Shown: positions 54,249 through 62,782 of the stretch, one piece after another
Layout: each line of letters opens with the position of its first letter
How positions within the stretch are numbered: position 1 is the first letter of the stretch
Assembly (NCBI GenBank): GCA_017408025.1
Contig: JAFQVJ010000044.1
Coordinates: 62,001-126,000 of the forward strand
DNA: 64,000 bases
Direction of reading: 5' to 3'
DNA from: Lachnospiraceae bacterium
GTDB taxonomy: Bacteria > Bacillota > Clostridia > Lachnospirales > Lachnospiraceae
Made by a program: the position numbers and the translations under genes
Notes under the pieces: model-generated
The model's input: the letters and a program-made list of their open reading frames with translations, nothing else
What the model was told of the DNA's origin: nothing
Databases searched by the model: none

Positions 54249-54931
54249 CGCATATACCTCATAAGCTTATTCTTAGCTTCCTCCACATACGTTTTTCCTA
54301 TAGGTAACGCTGTTCCATCTGTCAGCTGTGCCTCATCACCGCTAAAAATCCTTACCCCTAACTGATTTACAAGAAACCCCTTATGAATACGGATAAACCC
54401 TTGATGCCCCAAGGTATTCTCCACAGCTGTTACAGTACTCCTAAAGCGATATCGCCCATTGTCAGTGAATACTTTAAGATAATTACCATCTGCCTCAAAA
54501 TATTTTATCTCAGATAAAGGCACTCTTATATCCTTTCCCTCTGTGCGGAAATTAAAATATTTCGTGCTGCTCAAGGACTCCTTCACACAATCGTCCAAAA
54601 CCTTCTTTATCTCATTACCAAAGTAATCCTTTCTTATAAATCCAAAAGGATGATACTGAAAGCTCTCGTATACAAGCTCGTCATGGCTTGTAACAAATAT
54701 TAACAATGGCTTTTTTTCCAGATTAACAAGCCATTTGGCAATATCCATCCCACTCAACCCTGGCATATCTATATCCAAAAGAAGGATGTCACAGACAGCC
54801 TCCTTCAGCGACTTCACAAGCTCCATGCCAGATGTATATGTATTTACTTCGCAATTCTTCTGACACTGCTGTACCATTTGCTTCATATCTTCAAGTATTT
54901 TTTTCTCATCATCACACAGATATATCTTCAT
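54245..54931 (-). CDS. LytTR-family response regulator (AgrA-like)
   Basis: About 228 residues: receiver domain (residues 1-120) with phosphoacceptor Asp in LLDIDMPG, acidic pair DDE near the start and conserved Lys in FIRKDY. The LytTR DNA-binding domain (about 130-228) has YFEADGNYLKVF and FIRIHKGFLVN. These regulators bind direct repeats upstream of target genes. The ATG at 54929-54931 gives the usual MKIYLCDDE start, 17 codons inside the longest frame. It forms a pair with the GHKL kinase. Confidence 0.92.
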   Translation of the reverse strand: MKIYLCDDEKKILEDMKQMVQQCQKNCEVNTYTSGMELVKSLKEAVCDILLLDIDMPGLSGMDIAKWLVNLEKKPLLIFVTSHDELVYESFQYHPFGFIRKDYFGNEIKKVLDDCVKESLSSTKYFNFRTEGKDIRVPLSEIKYFEADGNYLKVFTDNGRYRFRSTVTAVENTLGHQGFIRIHKGFLVNQLGVRIFSGDEAQLTDGTALPIGKTYVEEAKNKLMRYMR

Positions 54932-55057
54932 ATCCAATTCAGCTCCATTACACTTATTACTAAATGTCCCACAATTCTTCAAAGAATTGTAATCTAATAT
55001 TTAACTATCATACTAATAAACGGCACACATAGCAATATTTTATTTTTTTCCATAGCA

Positions 55058-55092
55058 AAATCAAGTCCTTCAATACATGAAGAACTTGATTT
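55058..55092 (-). terminator. terminator of the FtsX-type ABC operon
   Basis: AAATCAAGT/ACTTGATTT with inner CTTC/GAAG pairs (one mismatched pair between them) form a stem, 8 nt past the stop codon. The minus-strand T-run is short (TTTT). Confidence 0.55.
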
Positions 55093-55100
55093 AAATCTCT

Positions 55101-56195
55101 TTAATATTCACATATATCCGTTTTAAGCATCTGCCTGCATCTTGTGACAATGAGTGGCACAATTATTATCACATTGCAAAGTATCATGTAAAACAATGAC
55201 GTTGAATTATAATATCTCAAATACTTTCCCTCTGGATACAACACCAGATTATTAAATAGATATAATCCAACAAGAGTTACAGCTGTTCCTGCTGCAAGAG
55301 CTATAGCATCAAGCAACAACAGCTCCCCTGCTATCTTTCCAATAATACGTTTTCTTGATATTCCAATTGCGCGGTATACTGAAAACTCACATTCCCTTCG
55401 CTGATACATACCTATAAACGCTGCATTTATAGTTACTGCCAATATAATGGATAACAAAAGTGCTATAAATATATATATCAAATCAAATACCTCAAACTGA
55501 CCTGCTATATCACTTGCTACACCATTATATACATAAACATCACGAGGATTATCCAATCCCTTTTGAAGGCTGTATACATAATCATACAGCTCGTTCCCCT
55601 CTATACCATTGCCAATAAGTATAGCCATTGATGATACCTGGGTATCGTTATCTATAAAATATAAGGTATATCCATCCTCCTTTGTGACTGCATCCAGTGT
55701 AAATTCACTAAATATATTCCACTCATATTCTTTATCTACCTTATCTCCTATGGATAAAGCTCTATTCTTTGCGAATTTATCACTCATAATCATGCTTCCG
55801 CTTTTCAGATTATCATAGTCACACTCTATCCCTTTTAACTTACAGAAGCTTTTAAAATCATCGACAGAACGAAATGTAAAGGCACATTGACCACTGCTAA
55901 AGCCCATAACTGTTTCCCAATTCAGACCATTGTACTGACCTAATTCAATAATTGTCACTTTTCCACTTGAGGCAGCTTTATCAAGAAACTGTCGATATGC
56001 TGTAAAATCAGATGAATTTGCACCTACGCTGACTAATTTATCATAAGTATCAATATGATATTGCCAGTTATCATATGGATTTGTTACATACAGACCACCA
56101 ACATATACACCAAAGCTTAAGAAAATCATAAGTATAAGCAGCAGACTTCTCTTTCTATTTTCCTTTACATAATATAATGCTGAAAATGGCTTCAT
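55101..56195 (-). CDS. FtsX-like ABC permease
   Basis: A 364-residue permease with one N-terminal membrane segment (about residues 16-37), an extracytoplasmic domain of about 200 residues, and three C-terminal membrane segments. The FtsX motif is YRAIGISRKRIIGKI (about residue 275). The extracytoplasmic domain is much like that of the other permease in the operon in size. It overlaps the ATPase gene by four bases. In such sets the transporter usually gives resistance to antimicrobial peptides or exports lipids. Confidence 0.9.
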   Translation of the reverse strand: MKPFSALYYVKENRKRSLLLILMIFLSFGVYVGGLYVTNPYDNWQYHIDTYDKLVSVGANSSDFTAYRQFLDKAASSGKVTIIELGQYNGLNWETVMGFSSGQCAFTFRSVDDFKSFCKLKGIECDYDNLKSGSMIMSDKFAKNRALSIGDKVDKEYEWNIFSEFTLDAVTKEDGYTLYFIDNDTQVSSMAILIGNGIEGNELYDYVYSLQKGLDNPRDVYVYNGVASDIAGQFEVFDLIYIFIALLLSIILAVTINAAFIGMYQRRECEFSVYRAIGISRKRIIGKIAGELLLLDAIALAAGTAVTLVGLYLFNNLVLYPEGKYLRYYNSTSLFYMILCNVIIIVPLIVTRCRQMLKTDICEY

Positions 56196-56869
56196 ACTTC
56201 CTCACCACCTCTTACTCTACTGATATTTCCATCCCACATCTCTATGACGCTGTCAGCATCCTTCAATATAGATCTGTCATGTGTGATTACTAACACTAGA
56301 TTATTCTTGGAATATTCCTTAAGAATCTCCATAACAGCAAATGCATTTTCATGATCAAGTGCTGCTGTCGGCTCGTCAGCAAACAGAACCTTTGGATTGT
56401 TTATCATTGCTCTGGCGATAGCGGTCCTTTGTCTCTGTCCGCCAGAAAGCTTTGCAGGGCGTTTAGATATCTCCCTTTCTCCAAGACCAAAGCCTGACAG
56501 AAGCTCCTTCGCTCTGTCCTCTACCTTCTTTCCCTTCTCTGTTGCCGCTACTATTACATTGTCAAGAGCAGACATATAAGGCACCAGAAAATGTCTCTGG
56601 AATACAAATCCGAACTCATTTCTTCTAAGCCTTTCTCTGTCACTATCACTAAGATTTGTTATACTATTTCCATTGTAAATAATCTCTCCATCTGTAGGCT
56701 TTTTAAGGGTTGACAGGCAGTACATAAGCGTAGACTTTCCACTGCCAGAGGGTCCTATTATGCCCACAAGTCCCTTGTCCGGAAGAGATAAATCAAATCC
56801 TCCCAATGCATAAACCTTTTCCGACTTTTCCATATCATATATCATGGTTATATTCTTTATCTCAAACAT
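56192..56869 (-). CDS. LolD/MacB-type ABC transporter ATPase
   Basis: A 225-residue ATPase with Walker A GPSGSGKST, signature LSGGQRQRTAIARAM and Walker B VLFADEPTAALD. The ATG at 56867-56869 follows GGAAG at seven bases and starts MFEIKNI; the frame open to 56941 is not used. It lies between the two FtsX permeases. Confidence 0.93.
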   Translation of the reverse strand: MFEIKNITMIYDMEKSEKVYALGGFDLSLPDKGLVGIIGPSGSGKSTLMYCLSTLKKPTDGEIIYNGNSITNLSDSDRERLRRNEFGFVFQRHFLVPYMSALDNVIVAATEKGKKVEDRAKELLSGFGLGEREISKRPAKLSGGQRQRTAIARAMINNPKVLFADEPTAALDHENAFAVMEILKEYSKNNLVLVITHDRSILKDADSVIEMWDGNISRVRGGEEV

Positions 56870-56951
56870 TGCTATCTTCCTTTCTATACATCTATGTCTG
56901 CAACTACATCTGTCACTATAATATTTACCACATTCATACAATATTTATTGT

Positions 56952-58121
56952 TTACACCAAATCATCATCTATGGCATCTATAGTCATTATCCTGTGAAGA
57001 GCAAATCTTACAGGAAGCTGTAGCACTCCCAAAAGAAATGCATAAGTACATAATATTTCCAGAAATGTATCTGGATAAAAATATCTGCATTTTATACCTT
57101 TTGGACTAAGCATCATAAAATCAACTGCCACAACTGATACACCTATCAAAGCTAAGCCTATTACAATTGCAAGGCCAAAGGAGAATAGCAATTCTCTCAT
57201 AATCGACCTATATATTTCCTTCCTTGAATAACCTATAGAGCAATACAAACACCATTCATTATGTCTGTCACGAAGATACATGGTATAAACAATAAATAGG
57301 GCTAAAAACAATAATATAATTATGACAATATATATAATATCTGTAGAAGTGCCGATCACATCTGTAACCTCCTGTTTTAACAGCATTTCTCCCTGCTTCA
57401 CATCAACGATATTGTCGTAGGTATCTCTTACATATATACCTTCCTCTTCTAATAACTTTGATAAATCATAGACACTGCCATCTGATAATATAACTAGCAT
57501 ACTCGCAACCGTACATTCCTCAGAGATTAAGCCATATCCAAGATAATTATCACTGTCCAGCACTCCTACAATCTTATACGTCTTATCACAGGACTCCTGA
57601 TCAAAGTAATCATTAAGCTCGTAGCCCCCATTGCTCATGGCCGCTTTATCAAGGACTATCTCTCCCGGATTTTCCGGCATTCTTCCTTCGCATATTTCCA
57701 CATCAATGTGGTCGCTTATAGTCTTAAGCTGTGACTTTTCCACTAATGGCATTTCAACTGACCATGAACCTATGGCAGCATCTATAACATTATACAGCAC
57801 TTGAGTATAATAGACCTCTTCAACGTCCTCATGCTCCTTTAATGCCTCACATAATTCAAGATTTTTCTGCAAATACTGCTGGTTTATCTCCTCACCATCC
57901 AGATTATCTACATCAATCCCCAGTGAGCTCCCTGCCAAAAAAGCATATTGAACATTTTTTGCATTGTCTATTGTGCAGACACGAAATGTCTCTTCTGTTG
58001 CCATTAGCAAAAAGTTTGTCAGGTATATAAGCACAAAACACAGTCCCAGACTTACGACTAATACAGCAATTCGCCTTTTGTTGTTTCTAATGTATTTCAT
58101 GGCAGATAACTTCTGTCCCAT
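56952..58121 (-). CDS. FtsX-like ABC permease
   Basis: A 389-residue permease with an N-terminal segment (about residues 15-38), an outer domain of about 220 residues, and three C-terminal segments near 255-285, 305-335 and 355-375. The FtsX motif is CSIGYSRKEIYRSIM (about residue 300). First gene of a permease-ATPase-permease operon. The upstream gap (58122-58312) holds a palindromic repeat and the terminator of the response regulator gene. Confidence 0.9.
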   Translation of the reverse strand: MGQKLSAMKYIRNNKRRIAVLVVSLGLCFVLIYLTNFLLMATEETFRVCTIDNAKNVQYAFLAGSSLGIDVDNLDGEEINQQYLQKNLELCEALKEHEDVEEVYYTQVLYNVIDAAIGSWSVEMPLVEKSQLKTISDHIDVEICEGRMPENPGEIVLDKAAMSNGGYELNDYFDQESCDKTYKIVGVLDSDNYLGYGLISEECTVASMLVILSDGSVYDLSKLLEEEGIYVRDTYDNIVDVKQGEMLLKQEVTDVIGTSTDIIYIVIIILLFLALFIVYTMYLRDRHNEWCLYCSIGYSRKEIYRSIMRELLFSFGLAIVIGLALIGVSVVAVDFMMLSPKGIKCRYFYPDTFLEILCTYAFLLGVLQLPVRFALHRIMTIDAIDDDLV

Positions 58122-58193
58122 CTTTATTTCCTCCTATTATATATTTTGGGAAAATATCCATTGAACCTTCTATTCACAAAACCTTCCCTTTTG

Positions 58194-58220
58194 ATAGGAA
58201 AGTTTCGAGAACTTTCCTAT
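58194..58220. repeat. palindromic repeat family 1, copy 3
   Basis: ATAGGAAAGTT/AACTTTCCTAT with loop TCGAG, followed by ACAACAAAAA. It lies about 40 nt past the response regulator terminator (58262-58295) on the minus strand, in the same orientation as copy 2. Confidence 0.8.
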
Positions 58221-58261
58221 ACAACAAAAATATATTATCATCACAATACCATTGGAAAAAG

Positions 58262-58295
58262 TGACCACAGTCATAATACGTTGTGACTGTGGTCA
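58262..58295 (-). terminator. intrinsic terminator after the NarL-type response regulator
   Basis: A perfect 12-bp stem TGACCACAGTCA/TGACTGTGGTCA with a 10-nt loop is followed on the minus strand by TTTTT, 17 nt past the stop codon. Confidence 0.88.
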
Positions 58296-58312
58296 TATTT
58301 ACTAATCAAAAT

Positions 58313-58948
58313 TTATCCGTTAATAGCAATTACAAGCTTTGCCCTGTCATGGATGCCTGTTTTGTCATATATGACTGATATATAATTCTTAACTGTCCCC
58401 TCTGATATAAAAAGCTTCTCAGCAATCTGTCTATTATTTAGACCCTTTGCCATCAAGGTACATATTTCCATTTCTCTGGCTGTCATTCCTTCAAGAATTG
58501 CTACATTCTGCTTTGCCTCGTCAGTACTGCCTCTCATAAGCTCTGATAACCTTTTCATTACCTTCCTGTCGATGACATCTCTGCCATTCATAATCTGCTC
58601 TATGGCACCGAGAATAGCGTCCTTTCCACTGTCCTTCAACAAATATCCGTCCGCTCCACCTCCTATGGCATCGGTTATATTTTTGTCGTCATAAAAGGTA
58701 GTCAACACAAGTATCTTCACATGGGGATACTTAATTTTCATCTGTGAAATAAGTTCTATCCCTCCCATACCTTTCATATTTAAATCAACCAGTGCTATAT
58801 CGCATTTCTCTTTAGCAAGTACATCAAGTGCTTCATTACCATCATTTGCCTTCCCCACAATCTCATATCCATTAAGTGTAAGTATTATCTCAAGACTTTC
58901 TATAAGTAACGGTTGGTCATCAACCAGCAATACCTTTATGTTATCCAT
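58313..58948 (-). CDS. NarL/LuxR-family response regulator
   Basis: A 211-residue regulator. The receiver domain has DDQPLL, the phosphoacceptor Asp in IALVDLNMKGMGG (about residue 55) and conserved Lys in LLKDSGKDA. The C-terminal HTH (about 145-211) has MTAREMEICTLMAKGLNNRQIAEKLFISEGTVKNYIS-class motifs, quoted here only in parts: NRQIAEKLFI and GTVKNYIS. It overlaps the kinase gene by eight bases and lies upstream of the FtsX transporter operon, its probable target. Confidence 0.93.
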   Translation of the reverse strand: MDNIKVLLVDDQPLLIESLEIILTLNGYEIVGKANDGNEALDVLAKEKCDIALVDLNMKGMGGIELISQMKIKYPHVKILVLTTFYDDKNITDAIGGGADGYLLKDSGKDAILGAIEQIMNGRDVIDRKVMKRLSELMRGSTDEAKQNVAILEGMTAREMEICTLMAKGLNNRQIAEKLFISEGTVKNYISVIYDKTGIHDRAKLVIAING

Positions 58949-60104
58949 TTACATCCTCCTCTAAAAGCTTTATTGTAACCTCTGAACTAAAGCCTCCATC
59001 ATTGTTATACGTTGTACTTCCGCCACATCTTTTCACATAAGAATCTATTTTCTTAAGGCCATACCCCTGCTCAATACGTTCAGTCTGGTTATTGTGTGAG
59101 AAATCACTCTCTCCATTGTCTACTACCTTAAGTCTTAAGTTTCTACTGTCCGCAGTAAGGGTTACTGTAAAAATATCAGCTCCACCGTGACGTACACCAT
59201 TTGATAAAAATTCCTGTAATGCTCCCGTCAAAAACTCTGTGTGTTCATGTGGAATGACTACATTTTCTCCCACATTTCCAAAGTTCGTATGTACCTTTAT
59301 CATTGTATCCATAACAAAGCTGTCTGTAACTGCTGTCAGCTCGCTTACAAAGTCCTCTATACTTACATATTTGTTGTCACCGTCCAAAACCCTTACCGCC
59401 TGTCTGATAGAATCAAGGCTTGTTCTGATTCGCTCATTGGCCGCATTCATTTTCTCCCTAGCTCTGTCAGGAGCTGTGTCATATAGCATGTCTGCCGCAT
59501 CTAAGGTCATAATGGCAGCAGTGATGGAATGTCCAACAATGTTGTGAATGTTTCTACTGATATTTTCCCTTTCCTCAAGTCTGGCATTTTTATCAGCCAG
59601 ATAATTTTTTATAATAAGCTCCTGATTTAGCTTCTTTGCATACATTTCATTGACCGCAGTCACACTGACCGCCTTGGCCACCTTATCCTTAGCGGTCACA
59701 TATTCCCTTATTAAACGACTTACCATATATAAAAGCATAGCTATCACAAGCAAAATTACAACATTGAGTATAATCCTATAAAATGGCTCCCTACTTTCCA
59801 ACAGAGCTACTGTCATATATATAATTGATGGAAAGAAGATGCTTAATGGTTCCCTTTTAAGTATCTTTCCCTGCCACATTACAAGGTATCCTAGGAAATT
59901 CTGCGAAGCAATAGAAAACGCAATTGCCAATATCAGCCATATGACAGTGTCAGCCAAATCACATTTTTCTTTAAGCCTTCTACCGCCAGTAACACACAAC
60001 AAAACTCCCGACAAGGCAATAAAAGCAAAAGGCACCTCTGTATAAAAGCTCCCCACTATAGTTAAAATCAATATAAGTATTGTATCTTGTACAAAATTTT
60101 CCAT
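58941..60104 (-). CDS. NarL-type sensor histidine kinase (HisKA_3)
   Basis: A 387-residue kinase with an N-terminal region of about four membrane segments (residues about 5-130). The HisKA_3 phosphoacceptor motif is ENISRNIHNIVGHSI (His about 187), and the ATP-binding domain has FLSNGVRHGGAD and GYGLKKI. The dimerisation helix continues to RVLDGDN. It partners with the overlapping response regulator. The stimulus is unknown. Confidence 0.9.
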   Translation of the reverse strand: MENFVQDTILILILTIVGSFYTEVPFAFIALSGVLLCVTGGRRLKEKCDLADTVIWLILAIAFSIASQNFLGYLVMWQGKILKREPLSIFFPSIIYMTVALLESREPFYRIILNVVILLVIAMLLYMVSRLIREYVTAKDKVAKAVSVTAVNEMYAKKLNQELIIKNYLADKNARLEERENISRNIHNIVGHSITAAIMTLDAADMLYDTAPDRAREKMNAANERIRTSLDSIRQAVRVLDGDNKYVSIEDFVSELTAVTDSFVMDTMIKVHTNFGNVGENVVIPHEHTEFLTGALQEFLSNGVRHGGADIFTVTLTADSRNLRLKVVDNGESDFSHNNQTERIEQGYGLKKIDSYVKRCGGSTTYNNDGGFSSEVTIKLLEEDVNG

Positions 60105-60192
60105 CTCTACACCTTACACCCTAATCAAATATATGAAGTATTATAAATACTGCATCATAAACACGCAATGTGATTTAAGCCATATTGTAGAA

Positions 60193-61197
60193 TCAATAGC
60201 TTAATCTTCTCAATGTTCCCTCTTCAAAGGTATATTCTGGTGTCACAAATGGATATACAACCTCATCAACATAGTACCAAGGGTCATCCTCGTGAAGCGG
60301 ATTTTTAATTACATGGAATTCCTGCGCTGGCATAAATCCTTGCGCCAGCAAAAATGCTTTATTGCCATTTGCATCAACACATGTATCAACTACCATAACT
60401 ACATGTCCAGGATTTCCACCCTTTAAGAATATATCTCCTATCTTTATATCCGACAGGCTTATCTCTGTTGACTCTGACTTCATAGAATATGTTCCAGCGT
60501 AAGCAAATACCATTCTCATATATTCCTGAAAGCTCTCATAGGAACTGTCACATGAAGAATCAGCCACCCACGAGGCTTTTCCGTCGGTTACTTTTATTTT
60601 GTAACCTTCACGCCACTTCATATACGAGGCTTCAAATCCATCTGAGTAATGGAATACCATTCTATCATACTGCTCTGTAGCAAGGAAATACTCCGCATAC
60701 ATTCTCATAACAGAATCTGCACACTGTTGTAAATCCCTAGATTCAATAGGTAATGTAAAAACTGCCACCTGTGCATCCTGATTTTTCTTTTCACTTCCAT
60801 CATATAAAAGTACTTTAGCTCCATTTTCTTTTAATCCATAATTTCTGATAAATGTACCAAGGCTGTCTTCTGCTTCCTCTGTTCTTGTGTAGCCTGATGG
60901 GACTGCTATTCTTGTTGCCAATGTCATTCCCTCAGCATTAATAATAGCTGTAACTGCACCGTCACCAGCCGGCTCTGATGGATTCTCTCCATCTGAGGGT
61001 TCAGCACTTTCACCATCTTCCTCACTGTCAGCACTATCGCCTGTGCCATCATTTGATTGGTTTGATGCAACGCTGGTTGTAGCTTCACCGTTATCTTTAT
61101 TGATACTGTTATTACTCCATATCACGTCATTTAATGTAACTAATAGGAGTATGCAAGTTATTACACCTATTGCTCCTATAACTAGCTTTTCCTTCAT
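60193..61197 (-). CDS. DUF4846-family membrane-anchored protein
   Basis: A 334-residue protein with an N-terminal membrane segment (about residues 5-25), a Ser/Asp/Glu-rich linker (about 30-80), and a DUF4846 domain recognised from DLQQCADSVMRMYAEYF, FHYSDGFEASYMKWREGY and GNPGHVVMVVDTC. The last motif resembles the His region of amidase folds, but no matching catalytic Cys is certain. Function is unknown. It is located on the outer face of the membrane. Confidence 0.82.
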   Translation of the reverse strand: MKEKLVIGAIGVITCILLLVTLNDVIWSNNSINKDNGEATTSVASNQSNDGTGDSADSEEDGESAEPSDGENPSEPAGDGAVTAIINAEGMTLATRIAVPSGYTRTEEAEDSLGTFIRNYGLKENGAKVLLYDGSEKKNQDAQVAVFTLPIESRDLQQCADSVMRMYAEYFLATEQYDRMVFHYSDGFEASYMKWREGYKIKVTDGKASWVADSSCDSSYESFQEYMRMVFAYAGTYSMKSESTEISLSDIKIGDIFLKGGNPGHVVMVVDTCVDANGNKAFLLAQGFMPAQEFHVIKNPLHEDDPWYYVDEVVYPFVTPEYTFEEGTLRRLSY

Positions 61198-61281
61198 TCT
61201 TCCACCTCTCCTGATTTCATCTTATGTTTTATCTTTTCCTGTATCCCTTGAATATTTACTTTTCAACATTATAGCTTCATG

Positions 61282-61665
61282 TTACCTCTTTAAAGAAAAA
61301 CCACTTGGCAACAGTGCCCTCAATGTGGTCTCTATCATATTACCTGTCTCATCTTCATAAATAACTATCATATCTTCGCAGAACTCTGACAAAAACTGTC
61401 TGCAGATTCCACATGGCACAAGATTATATATAGAGCCACCAACGGCTATTCTGACAAATTCTTTTTCGCCTTCCGATATAGCCTTAACTGCCGCTGTTCT
61501 CTCAGCACATATGGTTCCACCGTATGAACTATTCTCCACATTTACACCTGTGTATATATTACCCGACTTTGTCTCAAGTGCAGCTCCAACACACACCTTT
61601 GAATATGGACTATATGCATTCTTTGAAATACCCTTCGCTATATCTAGCAACTCTTTATTATTCAT
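61282..61665 (-). CDS. cdd: cytidine deaminase
   Basis: A 127-residue zinc enzyme that converts cytidine and deoxycytidine to uridine forms in pyrimidine salvage. The zinc and catalytic motifs are CAERTAAVKAIS (Cys-x-Glu, about residue 52) and PCGICRQFLSEF (about residue 84). NVENSSYGGT is also typical. The length is that of the homotetrameric class. Confidence 0.95.
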   Translation of the reverse strand: MNNKELLDIAKGISKNAYSPYSKVCVGAALETKSGNIYTGVNVENSSYGGTICAERTAAVKAISEGEKEFVRIAVGGSIYNLVPCGICRQFLSEFCEDMIVIYEDETGNMIETTLRALLPSGFSLKR

Positions 61666-61720
61666 ATCTTTCTCCTATCCGCCAGCTCTATCACATGGTA
61701 ACATATTCGTCATATCATTA

Positions 61721-62665
61721 TCAACTACATATATTATTCAGATATGACTCAACTGATGAGATACAGTTTGCTCCATCTGAAACAGCTGTAATAACCTGTC
61801 TCAGATTCTTTGTTCTGACATCACCAGCCACAAATACTCCTGAAATGTCAGTAACTCCATCTTCCGAAGCTACGATATACCCACGTTCATCTACCTTTAC
61901 AAATTCCTTTACAAATTCTGTTTTAGGTTTCATTCCCACAGCTATAAATATTCCGTCTATGTCAAGCTCCTGGCTAGCATCACTAATTACATTTTTCACT
62001 TTAACCTTCTTAACCGTTCCCTCACCTAATATTTCTGTTACTACGCTTTCTTTGATAAATTCTATATTTTCAGTAGCCAGCAGCTTTTCCTGCAGCGATT
62101 TTGCCCCTCTGAATATGTCTCTTCTATGGATAATATACACCTTTTTTGCCAATTTTGAAAGATATATTGCATCCTCTAAAGCCACATCGCCACCTCCTAC
62201 GACTACTACTTTCTTTTCTTTATAAAAAGCACCATCACATGTAGCGCAGTATGATACTCCCTTTCCCTTATATTCATTTTCCCCTGGAACGTTAAGCTTA
62301 CTATGTTCAGCTCCCATTGCCAGTATTACTGTTTTTGTATAAAACTTATAACCATTTACTGTACTAATCTCAAATATATGGTCCGCATCCTCTGCTGATA
62401 TTTTCTGTACACCACTTACTTCTTCATCTATAAACTCTGCTCCAAAATGTTCTGCATGCTCCCTGAATTTCATTGCCATTTCAAATCCATTTATGTCCTG
62501 CAGACCAAGGTAATTATCAACTTCACTTGTATTTACAATCTGACCGCCACTGTATCCTGCCTTCTCTATAACTGCAACATCTAACATAGCTCTTTTACCA
62601 TACACTGCAGCACTCAATCCAGCAGGGCCACTACCTACTATAATTACATCATATATCTTTTCCAT
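61721..62665 (-). CDS. trxB: thioredoxin-disulfide reductase
   Basis: A 314-residue FAD/NADPH enzyme that reduces thioredoxin. FAD motif VIIVGSGPAGLSAAVYG, redox pair CATC (about residue 133), NADPH motif GGGDVALEDAIYL, and the second FAD motif VFVAGDVR. The length is that of the short bacterial TrxB. The ATG at 62663-62665 follows AAGGGAAGGAAA and gives the usual start MEKIYDVIIV, six codons inside the longest frame. No thioredoxin gene is adjacent. Confidence 0.95.
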   Translation of the reverse strand: MEKIYDVIIVGSGPAGLSAAVYGKRAMLDVAVIEKAGYSGGQIVNTSEVDNYLGLQDINGFEMAMKFREHAEHFGAEFIDEEVSGVQKISAEDADHIFEISTVNGYKFYTKTVILAMGAEHSKLNVPGENEYKGKGVSYCATCDGAFYKEKKVVVVGGGDVALEDAIYLSKLAKKVYIIHRRDIFRGAKSLQEKLLATENIEFIKESVVTEILGEGTVKKVKVKNVISDASQELDIDGIFIAVGMKPKTEFVKEFVKVDERGYIVASEDGVTDISGVFVAGDVRTKNLRQVITAVSDGANCISSVESYLNNICS

Positions 62666-62731
62666 TTTCCTTCCCTTTCTCATAATTAGATTCTTTTTTT
62701 CATAGTTGATTATACAACTTGGATTATACTC

Positions 62732-62761
62732 AAAAACGGCCTGTATATACAGGCCGTTTTT
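62732..62761 (-). terminator. intrinsic terminator of the chemotaxis receptor gene
   Basis: A perfect 14-bp stem (AAAAACGGCCTGTA and complement) meets with two central bases and is followed on the minus strand by T-rich sequence, 21 nt past the stop codon. Confidence 0.9.
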
Positions 62762-62782
62762 TTCAAATCACGTATTACATTG

